Positions 48,601 to 50,188 of a stretch of 56,558 nt of DNA are shown in pieces. The stretch is from contig SCFE01000074.1 in the NCBI GenBank assembly GCA_004352715.1, positions 1,203,790 through 1,260,347 of the forward strand, written 5' to 3'. Position 1 is the stretch's first letter. Each line of letters starts with the position of its first letter. Below the pieces are notes generated by a model. That model was given only the letters and a program-made list of their open reading frames with translations, was not told the DNA's origin and searched no databases. This DNA is from Hofstenia miamia. Its lineage: Eukaryota; Xenacoelomorpha; Acoela. A program made the translations under genes and the position numbers.

Positions 48601-50188
48601 GAAATCAGTGGGAGCACATAGATTCCTCATAAGAAACGTGCATGAATTAATAATCTGCCTGTTGAAGAATGAATTATTTAAAAGACGCATGGTAATTTAC
48701 TATTATTAAATCTGCGAAAAGGGACAGCAACAGGAAGCTTATCATCTGTTCATGTATCTCATTCAAAATTAATGGTAAGTGTGCAGTGGGAGTGGATGTC
48801 CAGTCGGACAACATAGTCGGACAACTTTATAGTAAGTTTCTGTGGCCAAGATAATTTTTTTTGGCCGTAGCCGGCAGTAATGTTTTAGCCGTTGTCGGCG
48901 GTTAACCGTGATTTTTTTGCCGTATTCGGTGCTTTTTACCAATCCTAAGTGAAATGCTGCCATTTTCAATGGAATAATTAAAACATGCTCAAAGTTCAAA
49001 CAATTAAAGAAAATGGTCAAAACGACTACGTTTAAAAACAAAAATAATGGAAATAAATGGTTCACCATATTGTTCATAAAAGAATCTTAGCCGGAATTTT
49101 GCCCGTAAAACAAAATCTTTGGCCACATCCAGCCGTTGGCCACATCTATGGCCTGGCAACGGCTAATACGCGGCTCTGATCGCAGCACACTAATTTCAAT
49201 CCGATTTTTTAATGAGCTTTCTTCTAAAATTTGATGAATATGTAATATAAAATTTTATTGGAATTGGCCTGTAAAAGTTGAATGGCTGAAGTGTTTTGTT
49301 TCAATAGTTGAAATGTGAAAATGAAGTAACATATACGGTTAGATGGAAACAAGCTGCAAGCAAGCTAAGATTAAATAAGAGATGATAATGACTAAAGATT
49401 ATGAAGCAATGGAAACGTTAAACAAAATCTTTAGCGCAGCCGGTTGTTACCGCAGAACACTACTCTATAGATATCCAAGCATACAAAATATGCATACTAA
49501 TGATTCGTGCAGGAGTTTTTTCAAAAAGCTCTCCATAGAGGGATCGGGGCCCATTTTCCCATAGTGCAGAGAGAGACTTGGGGTTTCTTTTGCCGAAAAT
49601 TAAACTTTTTGCAATTACTCACTGATCCTTAAAATATTTTGCATGAAGGTAGGGACTACTGAAAGACTAAATCCTACAAAAAATCAGGAATTTATGTGGA
49701 AAAATCAGCTTATATGGTTTATGTGGAAAGAATACATAGGGGGACGTATTAGTGTATATATATATATATAATTTCATAAGGCTCACTTAAGAAGCAATAA
49801 GTGACATTTCTCGATAATGAGGTTTACGATTCTGTAAAAACTCATCCAATTAATTTATAGGTCATCACCAATAATCAGAAATCAGTTGTTTAGAGAATGA
49901 CTGTCAAAAAAACTTCAAGACAGTGCCCCAAAATTATTATTATTTCAATACTATTGAAAATCGCAGCTATAGAAAAATTGGTTAAAACTATAAAATTGGT
50001 TGAATGTAAGTAACAGTCTTTGTATGAATTCAGGTACCTGTGGATTCATCTTTAATGGAAGATCGTGGGGAAGATTCGGTCTTGGGAGGAGTGAGTGTTG
50101 TGACCAGTGTTAGATGCGATGGTAAAGCTTCTTTGACATCGTCTGGCGGAAAGTCCTTCTTTTCTTTCGCAGAAGTGGCTGAATTTAC
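1711..50188 (-). CDS. NaCP60E-like (NaV2): NaV2-type voltage-gated cation channel alpha subunit (partial gene, 24 exon positions)
   Basis: Plasma-membrane four-domain channel; family knowledge says NaV2 members conduct Ca/Na on depolarisation in excitable cells. Seen: domains I to III each with S1-S6, S4 segments with regularly spaced Arg/Lys, P-loops, and the III-IV linker. Joined coding exons give 1386 codons in one frame with matching phases at every junction. Filter residues in I-III are D (TLDFWE), E (CGEWVE) and E (TFEGW), so NaV2 rather than NaV1 is inferred. The domain IV filter residue is not in the window. The initiator Met exon was not identified, and domain IV plus C-terminus lie beyond base 1. 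Introns range from about 41 nt to 6.4 kb and are packed with transposons. I-II and II-III linkers look short compared with insect para. Confidence 0.93.
2008..2380. mobile_element. Second hAT-like MITE (ACTCGAACTCG repeats), perfect TSD
   Basis: Termini CAGGGTTTTTGAGTACTCG and ACTCGAAAACCCTG, 8-bp duplication AGAAGTGT at 2000-2007 and 2381-2388. The right part has three ~51-bp repeats of a GAACTCGGCCCGAGTAACTCG-like unit. It sits in the intron between exon B and the III-IV linker exon, 42 nt from exon B's donor. Confidence 0.93.
2423..2614 (-). CDS. Channel alternative exon B: domain III P-loop and S6
   Basis: 192 nt, phase 0 both ends (acceptor CTGCTAG, donor GTTTGT). [20 protein letters not shown] keeps the filter Glu; [16 protein letters not shown] follows; S6 reads [18 protein letters not shown] and ends [10 protein letters not shown]. 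About 42 of 64 residues equal exon A. Differences concentrate in the outer loop between filter and S6, one S6 position (Phe for Met) and the cytoplasmic end. It lies 245 nt downstream of exon A and 598 nt upstream of the III-IV linker exon. Confidence 0.95.
2860..3051 (-). CDS. Channel alternative exon A: domain III P-loop and S6
   Basis: 192 nt, phase 0 both ends (acceptor AATAG, donor GTTAGT). [20 protein letters not shown] contains the filter Glu (Lys in NaV1). After [17 protein letters not shown]6 reads [18 protein letters not shown] and ends [10 protein letters not shown]. It has the same length, phases and borders as the exon at 2423-2614, so the two are best read as mutually exclusive alternatives. 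Including both would insert 64 residues and duplicate the pore. Confidence 0.95.
4432..4590. mobile_element. Foldback (hairpin) element
   Basis: Two arms of about 75 nt: AGTATAGAAGGGCAC ... GGACACCCTGAAG ... CTTGTAACACCTATGACT and its near-exact reverse complement ending in TTCTATACTACT, around a ~20-nt loop. Part of it is repeated at 4826-4953 by the assembly duplication. Confidence 0.85.
4692..4814 (-). pseudogene. Truncated exact copy of the domain III S5/turret exon (assembly duplicate)
   Basis: The last 123 nt of the 5056-5340 exon with its donor are repeated exactly here, cut off at an 11-base N run (4815-4825). The copy is part of a 353-bp perfect duplication (4462-4814 equals 4826-5178). 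Perfect identity including intron and ending at a gap points to unmerged contig ends, not to a second gene copy. Confidence 0.85.
4815..4825. other. Assembly gap, 11 N
   Basis: N run between the two identical 353-bp copies. Confidence 0.99.
5056..5340 (-). CDS. Channel exon: domain III S5 and extracellular turret
   Basis: 285 nt, phase 0 both ends (acceptor GTTTAG, donor GTAAGT). [20 protein letters not shown] is the S4-S5 linker and S5 start, [19 protein letters not shown] completes S5, then a Cys-containing turret ([19 protein letters not shown]) with sequon NDT, ending in [15 protein letters not shown] just before the P-loop. The next exon begins ATFEGW, matching the family LFQVATF junction. 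Confidence 0.97.
5678..6047. mobile_element. Terminal-inverted-repeat MITE (TCGTCACCCTAATAAAA)
   Basis: GCATATCGTCACCCTAATAA with TTGCCTAA at the left is mirrored by TTAGGCAAT and TTATTAGGGTGACGATGTGC at the right. About 370 bp, AT-rich inside, no frame. Confidence 0.78.
6368..6546 (+). mobile_element. hAT-like GAGCC MITE, left half, running into gap
   Basis: Starts TAGACTTGTCAACGAGCC with four GAGCC units, then the shared internal body, ending at the 133-base N run. The right end is not seen beyond the gap. Confidence 0.85.
6547..6679. other. Assembly gap, 133 N
   Basis: Cuts a GAGCC MITE on the left and abuts the EFR3-like exon region on the right. Confidence 0.99.
6711..6934 (-). CDS. 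EFR3: Isolated exon resembling EFR3 plasma-membrane protein
   Basis: 224 nt, acceptor CTTTAG, donor GTGAGT, entering with two bases and leaving in phase 0. Encodes [43 protein letters not shown] and [11 protein letters not shown]. The order of a Pro-x-[YF]-Gln-Lys motif, a [ML]-[IM]-F-[IL]-M-[GS]-K-x-P motif, a long helix and F-x-x-S-[FL]-x-[DE]-P-L-L matches EFR3 as I remember it; EFR3 anchors the PI4KIIIalpha complex at the plasma membrane. It has no channel similarity, and its entry phase and length would break the channel frame, so it is not a channel exon. The 133-base gap lies 31 nt past its donor; no other EFR3 exon was found. Confidence 0.68.
7065..7337. mobile_element. piggyBac-like MITE (TTAA, CCTTTCAACCCG ends)
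   Basis: 273 bp from TTAATCCTTTCAACCCGG to CGGGTTGAAAGGGTTAA. TTAA at both ends and a CCYTTTC start are typical of piggyBac-type non-autonomous elements. Contains GGTACATATATGTACC, a perfect 16-bp palindrome. Confidence 0.85.
7676..8092 (+). pseudogene. Retroelement-like C-terminal fragment, plus orientation
   Basis: [20 protein letters not shown] followed by [20 protein letters not shown]. The Tyr-x2-Pro-x5-Ala-x-[ED]-Val start is typical of the region after the RT in non-LTR elements. No active-site motif. A related piece in opposite orientation lies at 9180-9370. Confidence 0.6.
9180..9377 (-). pseudogene. Second copy of the same retroelement fragment, minus orientation
   Basis: [20 protein letters not shown] then [18 protein letters not shown] parallels [19 protein letters not shown] of the 7.7-kb copy. 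Confidence 0.6.
9921..10267 (-). mobile_element. hAT-like GAGCC MITE, reverse copy
   Basis: Reverse orientation; begins ACTTGTCAACGAG (outer bases decayed) and ends GGCTCGTTGACAAGTCTG. No clear target duplication. More diverged than the 10.4-kb copy. Confidence 0.85.
10340..10419 (-). mobile_element. Fragment of a related GAGCC element, interrupted by the next copy
   Basis: Carries GGCTCGTTTTGGGCTCGTTG followed by TATATCCAATG and is cut there by CAGACTTGTC of the next element. The variant TATCCAAT (instead of TATCAAAT) marks a second subfamily also seen at 14.6 and 21.4 kb. Confidence 0.75.
10420..10791 (+). mobile_element. hAT-like GAGCC MITE inserted into an older copy
   Basis: Complete, CAGACTTGTCAACGAACC to GGCTCGATGACAAGTCTG. 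Left flank ATCCAATG belongs to the older subfamily; the right flank (GTTATTAC) does not match, so the far half of the host copy has been lost or rearranged. Confidence 0.9.
11354..11476 (-). CDS. Channel exon: domain III S3 end and S4 voltage sensor
   Basis: 123 nt, phase 0 both ends (acceptor TTTTAG, donor GTTTGT). [19 protein letters not shown] precedes [20 protein letters not shown], an S4 with Arg at every third position. In para the exon at this place has mutually exclusive variants; only one version was seen here. Confidence 0.96.
11838..12071. mobile_element. Long foldback MITE (AAGGCCATGGTTAGAC)
   Basis: The two halves pair along most of their length: AAGGCCATGGTTAGAC with GTCTAACCGTGGCCTAA, GTGACCTGTCACA with TGTGACAGATCAC, CATCCGAGATAA with TTATCTCGGATGG, AATGTGACGATCACAA with TTGTGATCGTCACATCG. 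70 nt from the domain III S2 exon. Confidence 0.85.
12141..12314 (-). CDS. Channel exon: domain III S1 end, S2 and S3 start
   Basis: 174 nt, phase 0 both ends (acceptor ATTTAG, donor GTAAGC). [20 protein letters not shown] follows S1; [20 protein letters not shown] is S2 with the family FxLEMxxKW motif; [11 protein letters not shown] is the start of S3. These motifs are diagnostic for domain III. Confidence 0.97.
12384..12569 (-). CDS. Channel exon: pre-IIIS1 Cys-rich segment and domain III S1
   Basis: 186 nt, phase 0 both ends (acceptor TTTTAG, donor GTATGT). [20 protein letters not shown] and KSCIG match the Cys-rich block before IIIS1 of invertebrate NaV channels. [20 protein letters not shown] is the start of S1 (family pattern FQLIENKYFE). 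Confidence 0.95.
12618..12761 (-). CDS. Channel exon: II-III linker, Gly/Lys-rich
   Basis: 144 nt, phase 0 both ends (acceptor CTTTAG, donor GTGAGT). Encodes [40 protein letters not shown] and KQITIVES. Being a symmetric 0/0 exon with no conserved motif, it could be skipped without frame loss; whether it is optional cannot be told here. Confidence 0.88.
12807..13069 (-). CDS. Channel exon: II-III linker, hydrophilic
   Basis: 263 nt, two bases in, phase 0 out (acceptor TTTCAG, donor GTAGGA). Encodes [34 protein letters not shown], a Ser/Asn-rich stretch ([20 protein letters not shown]) and [20 protein letters not shown]. Ser/Thr-rich sites could be phosphorylated (inference). No domain. Confidence 0.9.
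13111..13300 (-). CDS. Channel exon: domain II S6 end and II-III linker
   Basis: 190 nt, phase 0 in, one base out (acceptor ATATAG-type TTATAG, donor GTATGT). [14 protein letters not shown] is the end of IIS6, with the conserved LNLFLALLL motif. The rest is a basic linker ([30 protein letters not shown]). A T-rich plus-strand reading across it is only a shadow. Confidence 0.95.
13345..13516 (-). CDS. Channel exon: domain II P-loop with filter Glu, start of S6
   Basis: 172 nt, one base in, phase 0 out (acceptor ATTTAG, donor GTAAGA). [20 protein letters not shown] leads to [15 protein letters not shown]; Glu of CGEWVE is the domain II filter residue. S6 begins ([20 protein letters not shown]). 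A second AG 14 nt upstream would put a stop in frame, so the inner acceptor decides this start. Confidence 0.96.
13715..13896 (-). CDS. Channel exon: domain II S4 end, S4-S5 linker and S5
   Basis: 182 nt, phase 0 in, two bases out (acceptor TTTTAG, donor GTAAAT). [20 protein letters not shown] completes the voltage sensor and linker. S5 follows ([19 protein letters not shown]), then [15 protein letters not shown], matching the family MQLFG motif of domain II. Confidence 0.95.
14130..14488 (-). mobile_element. hAT-like GAGCC MITE, reverse copy in channel intron
   Basis: Full length between CAGACTTGTCAAAGAGCC and GGCTCGTTGACAAGTCTG. Left flank ATCTAGAC pairs with ATATAGAC found after the adjoining element at 14671, so 14130-14671 behaves as one composite insertion (7 of 8 target bases agree). 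Confidence 0.88.
14489..14671 (-). mobile_element. Second-subfamily GAGCC element, right part
   Basis: Contains the subfamily-2 block CTCGTTGTATATCCAATACT and a (GGCTC) run and ends GGCTCGTTGACAAGTCTG followed by ATATAGAC. Its termination lies 67 nt from the domain II S2-S4 exon donor. Confidence 0.8.
14739..14927 (-). CDS. Channel exon: domain II S2, S3 and S4 start
   Basis: 189 nt, phase 0 both ends (acceptor ATTTAG, donor GTTAGT). S2 [18 protein letters not shown] carries the conserved Glu; [20 protein letters not shown] is S3; [12 protein letters not shown] begins S4. A hAT-like MITE ends 67 nt past the donor, so unspliced read-through enters GAGCC repeats while staying open, an easy false exon extension. 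Confidence 0.95.
15230..15477 (-). CDS. Channel exon: pre-IIS1 Cys cluster, domain II S1 and start of S2
   Basis: 248 nt, two bases in, phase 0 out (acceptor CCTTAG, donor GTATGT). [20 protein letters not shown] continues into a run of three more Cys, giving six Cys in eleven residues just before S1. NaV channels usually have only a Cys pair here. S1 follows ([20 protein letters not shown]), then [19 protein letters not shown], an arthropod-like loop entering S2. Confidence 0.95.
15478..17854. other. Intron between I-II linker and domain II, mostly unique AT-rich sequence
   Basis: Only the GGGTC-rich repeat at 16.8-17.0 kb stands out. Confidence 0.6.
16785..17045. repeat. GGGTC/GACCC-rich repeat
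   Basis: CGGGTACCCGATACAATCCG, then TTTTCGGGTCGGGTCGGGTT, AT-rich centre, then AAAGGGTCGGGTCGGGTAGG. Compositionally distinct, MITE-like, in the intron before domain II; a similar GGGTC motif is at 50755-50815. Confidence 0.65.
17855..17936 (-). CDS. Channel mini-exon: acidic I-II linker
   Basis: 82 nt, phase 0 in, one base out at a perfect GTAAGT donor. Encodes [17 protein letters not shown] followed by [10 protein letters not shown], a strongly acidic stretch. The left-over A joins AT of the next exon to give Asn before PHEQMVRLN. The intron to the preceding exon (17937-17981) is only 45 nt. Confidence 0.82.
17982..18049 (-). CDS. Channel mini-exon: I-II linker
   Basis: 68 nt, two bases in, phase 0 out (acceptor GCTTAG, donor GTATAA). 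Encodes [19 protein letters not shown] followed by ISE. No family motif; accepted because both phases fit, the exon is open, and it lies 45 nt from the next linker exon. Confidence 0.8.
18526..18990 (+). pseudogene. Mariner/IS630-like transposase remnant
   Basis: Across shifted frames one reads [12 protein letters not shown], then [12 protein letters not shown], then [20 protein letters not shown]. The motif F/L-T-D-E-A-H-F followed by a Trp is typical of a mariner-like transposase around its first catalytic Asp. Several frame breaks and an internal stop show decay. It sits in the I-II linker intron. Confidence 0.65.
18978..19446. repeat. 175-bp tandem satellite, about 2.7 units
   Basis: Units start with ATTGAATATTGAAATGTGTA at 18978, 19152 and 19327, nearly identical. 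The same unit reappears at 20200-20315 just before the 1000-base gap. Confidence 0.95.
19711..19840 (-). CDS. Channel exon: proximal I-II linker, with a possible longer form
   Basis: 130 nt, phase 0 in and one base out at donor GTAAAA. Encodes [20 protein letters not shown], a charged, probably helical stretch following S6, then a Pro/Ser/Thr segment. The same frame stays open to a second donor (GTATTT) at 19648-19653, also in phase 1, which would add 19 codons including [11 protein letters not shown]. Either form splices in frame to the exon at 18.0 kb. The exact donor is not certain. Confidence 0.88.
19885..20028 (-). CDS. Channel exon: domain I S6
   Basis: 144 nt, phase 0 both ends (acceptor GTTTAG, donor GTATGT). 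[19 protein letters not shown] leads into [20 protein letters not shown], the S6 helix with the conserved Gly-Ser-Phe-Tyr-Leu and the hinge Asn. Ends SDTVEKEVR at the start of the I-II cytoplasmic linker. Confidence 0.96.
20151..20198. mobile_element. Left end of the same TTAA MITE, joined to satellite
   Basis: CTTAATCCTTTCAACCCGG through GGTACATATATGTACC, then broken at TTTAACTTAACC where the 175-bp satellite resumes. Right end absent. Confidence 0.8.
20199..20315. repeat. 175-bp satellite, copy at gap edge
   Basis: ACCAATTGAATATTGAAATG to CCAAGTCTACCATT, then N. The array probably continues inside the gap. Confidence 0.9.
20316..21315. other. Assembly gap, exactly 1000 N
   Basis: Round size suggests an estimated or default length. 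Satellite on the left, GAGCC MITE on the right. Any long frame across it is spurious. Confidence 0.99.
21316..21437 (+). mobile_element. GAGCC MITE right end followed by the end of its host copy
   Basis: Out of the 1000-base gap comes a GAGCC right terminus ending at 21382 (GACAAGTCTG), directly followed by ATCCAATG and a second-subfamily tail ending at 21437 with another GACAAGTCTG. This is element-inside-element, at the same host position as at 10.4 kb. Confidence 0.85.
21438..23059. other. Intron sequence, nothing recognised
   Basis: AT-rich; no splice-bounded exon with channel similarity, no TIRs found. Confidence 0.55.
23060..23280. repeat. Dispersed repeat R2 (GGCCAAGGCAATTTTTTTGG), copy 1
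   Basis: Shares TTAGCCGTGATTTTTTTGCC and the following ~120 nt with 48840-49050. GGCCG-rich left part; probably part of another TIR element. Confidence 0.78.
23290..23530 (+). mobile_element. hAT-like GAGCC MITE, 5-prime truncated
   Basis: Starts inside the element body (GGTTCTGCTTGTTAATTTG) and ends GGCTCGTTTACAAGTCTG. Left TIR absent. Confidence 0.85.
23904..24063 (-). CDS. Channel exon: domain I P-loop with filter Asp
   Basis: 160 nt, one base in, phase 0 out (acceptor ATTTAG, donor GTATGT). Encodes [18 protein letters not shown], then [19 protein letters not shown] and [11 protein letters not shown]. The Asp of TLDFWE is the domain I selectivity-filter residue (D of DEKA/DEEA). The family consensus is FRLMTQDFWE; here the Arg is Gln and the Gln is Leu. 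NDT and NFT are possible sequons in the outer loop. Confidence 0.96.
24128..24168. repeat. (TA)n tract
   Basis: About 20 TA units; left edge of a block with GGCGCTA motifs, 65 nt from the domain I P-loop exon acceptor. Confidence 0.97.
24820..24916. mobile_element. Partial copy of the long foldback MITE
   Basis: Shares ATTATCTCGGGTGGTTAGA, ATGACAGATGA and GTCTAACCGTAGCCTAAG with the right half of the 11.8-kb element. Confidence 0.75.
26361..26390. repeat. (TA)n tract followed by CGCTAAGTAT repeats
   Basis: 15 TA units, then dispersed CGCTAGGTAT/GCGCTAAGTATA motifs to about 26.54 kb. Confidence 0.95.
26739..26769. repeat. (TA)n tract after an ambiguous base
   Basis: Follows TACTTAGTGC and a single N at 26738; the motif is the reverse complement of the CGCTAAGTA-type motif upstream. 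Confidence 0.95.
27515..27856 (+). mobile_element. hAT-like GAGCC MITE, old diverged copy
   Basis: CAAACTTGTCAACGAGCC at the left and TCGTTGACAAGTGTG at the right, with several substitutions inside. No matching target duplication, which fits an old insertion. Confidence 0.82.
27857..29689. other. Intron sequence, nothing recognised
   Basis: One ambiguous base (27864). Short frames only, none with family motifs. Confidence 0.55.
29690..30054 (+). mobile_element. hAT-like GAGCC MITE with perfect 8-bp target duplication
   Basis: Left end CAGAATGTCAACGAGCC, right end CGTTGACAAGTCTG; flanks ACTGAATT at 29682-29689 and 30055-30062 are identical. The right part carries an extra GAGCTTGAGCACAGTATTT block, i.e. 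an internal rearrangement of terminal sequence. Confidence 0.93.
30259..30328 (-). CDS. Channel mini-exon: domain I extracellular pore loop
   Basis: Only 70 nt, two bases in and two bases out (acceptor ATTTAG, donor GTAAAT). Encodes [19 protein letters not shown] followed by TSYTG. The Phe-Pro-x-x-Cys-Gly-Asn motif corresponds to the conserved FPVCGN-type segment of domain I turret loops in arthropod channels, and NTS is a possible glycosylation sequon. Isolated in a large intron; assigned by phase and motif. Confidence 0.88.
30502..31239. mobile_element. Third hAT-like element, GGAAGTGGGGC ends, 8-bp TSD
   Basis: About 740 bp. Left end TAGAAATGGAAGTGGGGCGA, right end CCGCCCCACTTCCATCTGTG; ATTACGTG flanks both sides (30494-30501 and 31240-31247). 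Many TGGGGC repeats in subterminal parts. No transposase frame seen. Confidence 0.85.
31263..31645. mobile_element. Fourth hAT-like MITE, TAGAGGTCGCCGG ends, perfect TSD
   Basis: 383 bp between TAGAGGTCGCCGGTTTTGAA and GGTTTACCGTCGACCTCTA. Duplicated target GTTTATAA at 31255-31262 and 31646-31653. Subterminal CGGTTT repeats. Only 15 nt separate it from the preceding element. Confidence 0.93.
32191..32397. mobile_element. Related TTAA MITE, diverged
   Basis: ATTAACCCTTTCAAGTCTG at the left and GACTCGAAAGAGTTAA at the right, so TTAA flanks plus ~15-bp imperfect TIRs. Interior not similar to the 7.1-kb copy. Confidence 0.75.
32604..32801 (-). CDS. Channel exon: domain I S4-S5 linker, S5 and start of pore turret
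   Basis: 198 nt, phase 1 in and out (acceptor GTTTAG, donor GTAACC). [19 protein letters not shown] is the S4-S5 linker, followed by S5 ([20 protein letters not shown]) and the extracellular loop [10 protein letters not shown] with an N-glycosylation sequon (NMT). GLQIYMG is diagnostic of domain I in this family. The open frame runs past the donor, but the junction to the exon at 30.3 kb restores the family order. Confidence 0.96.
32827..32847. repeat. (TA)n tract before the Penelope-like fragment
   Basis: Ten TA units, 26 nt from the domain I S5 exon acceptor and directly before the RT fragment. Confidence 0.95.
32850..33444 (+). pseudogene. Penelope-like reverse transcriptase fragment
   Basis: One open frame of about 195 codons with the RT active-site motif [13 protein letters not shown], then [32 protein letters not shown] and [14 protein letters not shown], the palm-to-thumb layout of Penelope-like elements and their relatives. 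Upstream RT motifs and any GIY-YIG endonuclease are absent. It is enclosed by (TA)n tracts at both ends. Confidence 0.8.
33446..33470. repeat. (TA)n tract between two retroelement fragments
   Basis: Preceded by an N at 33445; separates the Penelope-like and LINE-like pieces. Confidence 0.95.
33472..33875 (+). pseudogene. LINE-type reverse transcriptase C-terminal fragment
   Basis: [59 protein letters not shown] and [12 protein letters not shown] resemble the conserved tail of non-LTR retrotransposon ORF2 (Phe-Lys-x2-x-Leu end). It follows a (TA)n tract and stops at 33875; 3-prime AT-rich sequence continues to the next (TA)n. Confidence 0.7.
33993..34019. repeat. (TA)n tract after the LINE fragment
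   Basis: Flanked on both sides by TTAGCAATAA-type sequence (33972 and 34019), so the tract lies inside a short direct repeat. Confidence 0.93.
34235..34442 (+). mobile_element. Decayed GAGCC MITE remnant
   Basis: Body similarity (TTTATAGCAAGGGTTGTTAA, ATAGGAAGAG, ATATCGAGCTGAAACG) and a worn right end CTCGTTGATAAGTCGG. No left TIR. Confidence 0.7.
34856..35201 (+). mobile_element. hAT-like GAGCC MITE with perfect 8-bp target duplication
   Basis: 346 bp from CAGACTTGTCAACGAGCC to GGCTCGTTTACAAGTCTG; GTCAGGGA at 34848-34855 and 35202-35209 is the duplicated target. The 8-bp duplication with CAG...CTG ends places the family with hAT. Confidence 0.95.
35210..36327. other. Intron sequence, nothing recognised
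   Basis: Very AT-rich between two GAGCC MITEs; no coding signal. Confidence 0.55.
36336..36664 (-). mobile_element. hAT-like GAGCC MITE with perfect 8-bp target duplication, reverse
   Basis: 329 bp, CAGACTTGTCAACGAGCC to CTCGTTGACAACTCTG; duplicated target ATCTTTAA at 36328-36335 and 36665-36672. Confidence 0.95.
36773..37159 (-). pseudogene. LINE reverse transcriptase C-terminal fragment
   Basis: Reads [40 protein letters not shown] and [17 protein letters not shown]. The pattern W-x3-L-x2-x-Q, I-x-x-V-Q-x-R-A-x-[KR]-I, C-x-x-L, L-x-x-R-R is the usual post-RT region of LINEs. Truncated upstream. Confidence 0.75.
37160..38499. other. Intron sequence, nothing recognised
   Basis: No repeat structure or splice-bounded coding stretch noticed. 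Confidence 0.5.
38500..38616. repeat. 46-bp tandem repeat, 2.5 units
   Basis: CTATACTAGGAATTATCAAG starts at 38500, 38546 and 38592; identical units. 177 nt past the domain I S4 exon donor. Confidence 0.95.
38793..38908 (-). CDS. Channel exon: domain I S3-S4 voltage sensor
   Basis: 116 nt, entering with one base and leaving with one (acceptor TTTAG, donor GTTTGT). Encodes the end of S3, the S3-S4 loop ([15 protein letters not shown]) and S4, [19 protein letters not shown], with three Arg and one Lys every third residue. The S3-S4 loop is several residues longer than in typical NaV channels (usually about NLGNFS before ALRTFR), which may affect gating or toxin access; that is inference. Confidence 0.96.
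39374..39923. mobile_element. Large TIR element with ATCGACTTTTATCAG repeats, left part
   Basis: Terminus AAGGTGTGTTCCCACTATCG. Subterminal GTTCAGACTATCGACTTTTA repeats occur near 39725, 39803 and 39852. An inverted terminus ends at the 311-base gap, and a further inverted left arm follows the gap. Transposase not seen. Confidence 0.78.
39924..40234. other. Assembly gap, 311 N
   Basis: Lies inside the TIR element at 39.4-40.3 kb; sequence on either side is inverted. Confidence 0.99.
40235..40280. mobile_element. Right terminus of the same TIR element after the gap
   Basis: Reverse complement of 39374-39419: TTCGATTAAAATCTGCTGAT to CGATAGTGGGAACACACCTT. Either the true right TIR or half of an inverted assembly duplicate. 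Confidence 0.75.
41193..41476 (+). mobile_element. hAT-like GAGCC MITE, 5-prime truncated
   Basis: Begins in the body (TAGGCAAAGGAAGTTTATAG) and ends GGCTCGTTGACAAGTCTG. It lies about 210 nt from the domain I S1-S3 exon donor. Confidence 0.87.
41689..42026 (-). CDS. Channel exon: domain I S1, S2 and start of S3
   Basis: 338 nt, phase 0 in, two bases left over at the GTAAGA donor. Begins with [19 protein letters not shown], equivalent to the IFRFSATPAL region of NaV channels. S1 follows ([19 protein letters not shown]), then S2 ([19 protein letters not shown]) with the conserved acidic Glu of the gating-charge transfer centre, then [13 protein letters not shown] entering S3. The Arg-Gly-Phe after S2 is typical of domain I. 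Confidence 0.96.
42874..43048. repeat. (GA)n-rich microsatellite, 175 bp
   Basis: Purine-only GAGAG tract on the plus strand, with A and G interruptions; gives false Arg/Glu and Ser/Leu frames. In the intron between the N-terminal exon and the domain I S1 exon. Confidence 0.98.
43397..43635 (-). CDS. Channel exon: N-terminal domain up to the pre-S1 segment
   Basis: 239 nt, entering with two bases and leaving in phase 0 (acceptor TTTAG, donor GTTACA). The C-terminal part carries the conserved cytoplasmic block [17 protein letters not shown] that precedes domain I S1 throughout the NaV family. Upstream is a Cys cluster ([13 protein letters not shown]) that I do not know as a general family feature; it could be lipidated, but that is inference. 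It joins in frame to the exon at 42.0 kb to give [10 protein letters not shown], matching the family pattern KTFIVLNK. Confidence 0.92.
44286..44524. repeat. Dispersed ~240-bp repeat R1, copy 1
   Basis: Shares long blocks with 49501-49741: AGCTCTCCATAGAGGGATCG, TTTTGCCGAAAATTAAACTT, TATTTTGCATGAAGGTAG. Bounded by (TA)n tracts. No TIR seen; nature unknown. Confidence 0.88.
44567..45590 (+). mobile_element. Tc1-like transposon, decayed, inserted in a (TA)n tract
   Basis: About 1.02 kb. TIRs CAGTAGTGGGAAAATTAATG and CATTAATTTTTCCACTACTA; flanking sequence is (TA)n, fitting TA target choice. A transposase remnant lies inside. Repeats around it at 44.3 and 49.5 kb are a different family. Confidence 0.92.
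44758..45507 (+). pseudogene. Tc1-type transposase remnant
   Basis: Helix-turn-helix part [20 protein letters not shown], then [40 protein letters not shown] and [18 protein letters not shown]. The first catalytic Asp (usually in F-[ST]-D-E-S) is Gly; the second Asp and third Glu are present. Frame changes occur near 44.95 and 45.2 kb and a block is missing in the middle, so it is not functional. The interruption at 44945-44990 begins GTAAAA and ends TTTAAG and could be a small intron. Confidence 0.87.
45590..45627. repeat. (TA)n tract at right edge of the Tc1 element
   Basis: Continues the (TA)n at 44538-44566, the likely insertion target. Confidence 0.95.
45628..47510. other. Intron sequence, nothing recognised
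   Basis: A pair of overlapping frames on both strands at 46.71-47.04 kb has no recognisable motif and no good splice borders. Confidence 0.5.
47511..47839. mobile_element. Fifth hAT-like MITE (GTTGGCA ends)
   Basis: CAAAGTTGGCAAAAACG at left, AAAACGTGCCAACCCTG at right, with poly-T/poly-A and GTTTAAAAC motifs inside. Flanks GTTGGTTC and GTTAGTTC agree at 7 of 8 bases. Confidence 0.85.
48159..48403. mobile_element. GTTGGCA-family MITE copy
   Basis: CAGGGTTGGCATGTTTTAAA at the left and TTTTTGCAAACCCTG at the right. No target duplication found; orientation opposite to the 47.5-kb copy by its GTTTAAAAC end. Confidence 0.72.
48838..49180. repeat. Dispersed repeat R2, longer copy
   Basis: Left GTGGCCAAGATAATTTTTTT; right part contains GGCCACATCCAGCCGTTGGC and GGCCTGGCAACGGC, inverted relative to the left GGCC motifs. 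Confidence 0.75.
49501..49741. repeat. Dispersed ~240-bp repeat R1, copy 2
   Basis: Same orientation as the 44.3-kb copy and also followed by a TA tract (49756-49771). Confidence 0.88.
50038..50188 (-). CDS. Channel exon 1 of those found: N-terminal hydrophilic segment
   Basis: 151 nt between an AG acceptor (TTTTAG) and a GTACCT donor. It begins in phase 0 and leaves one base, which completes the first Gly codon of the next exon. About 50 residues, rich in Pro, Ser, Thr, Lys and Asp ([10 protein letters not shown] near the start, [12 protein letters not shown] near the end), as expected of the cytoplasmic N-terminus. There is no family motif, so assignment rests on splice signals, open frame, strand and phase match with the exon at 43.5 kb. 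The true first exon with the start codon must lie further up and was not recognised. Confidence 0.65.
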
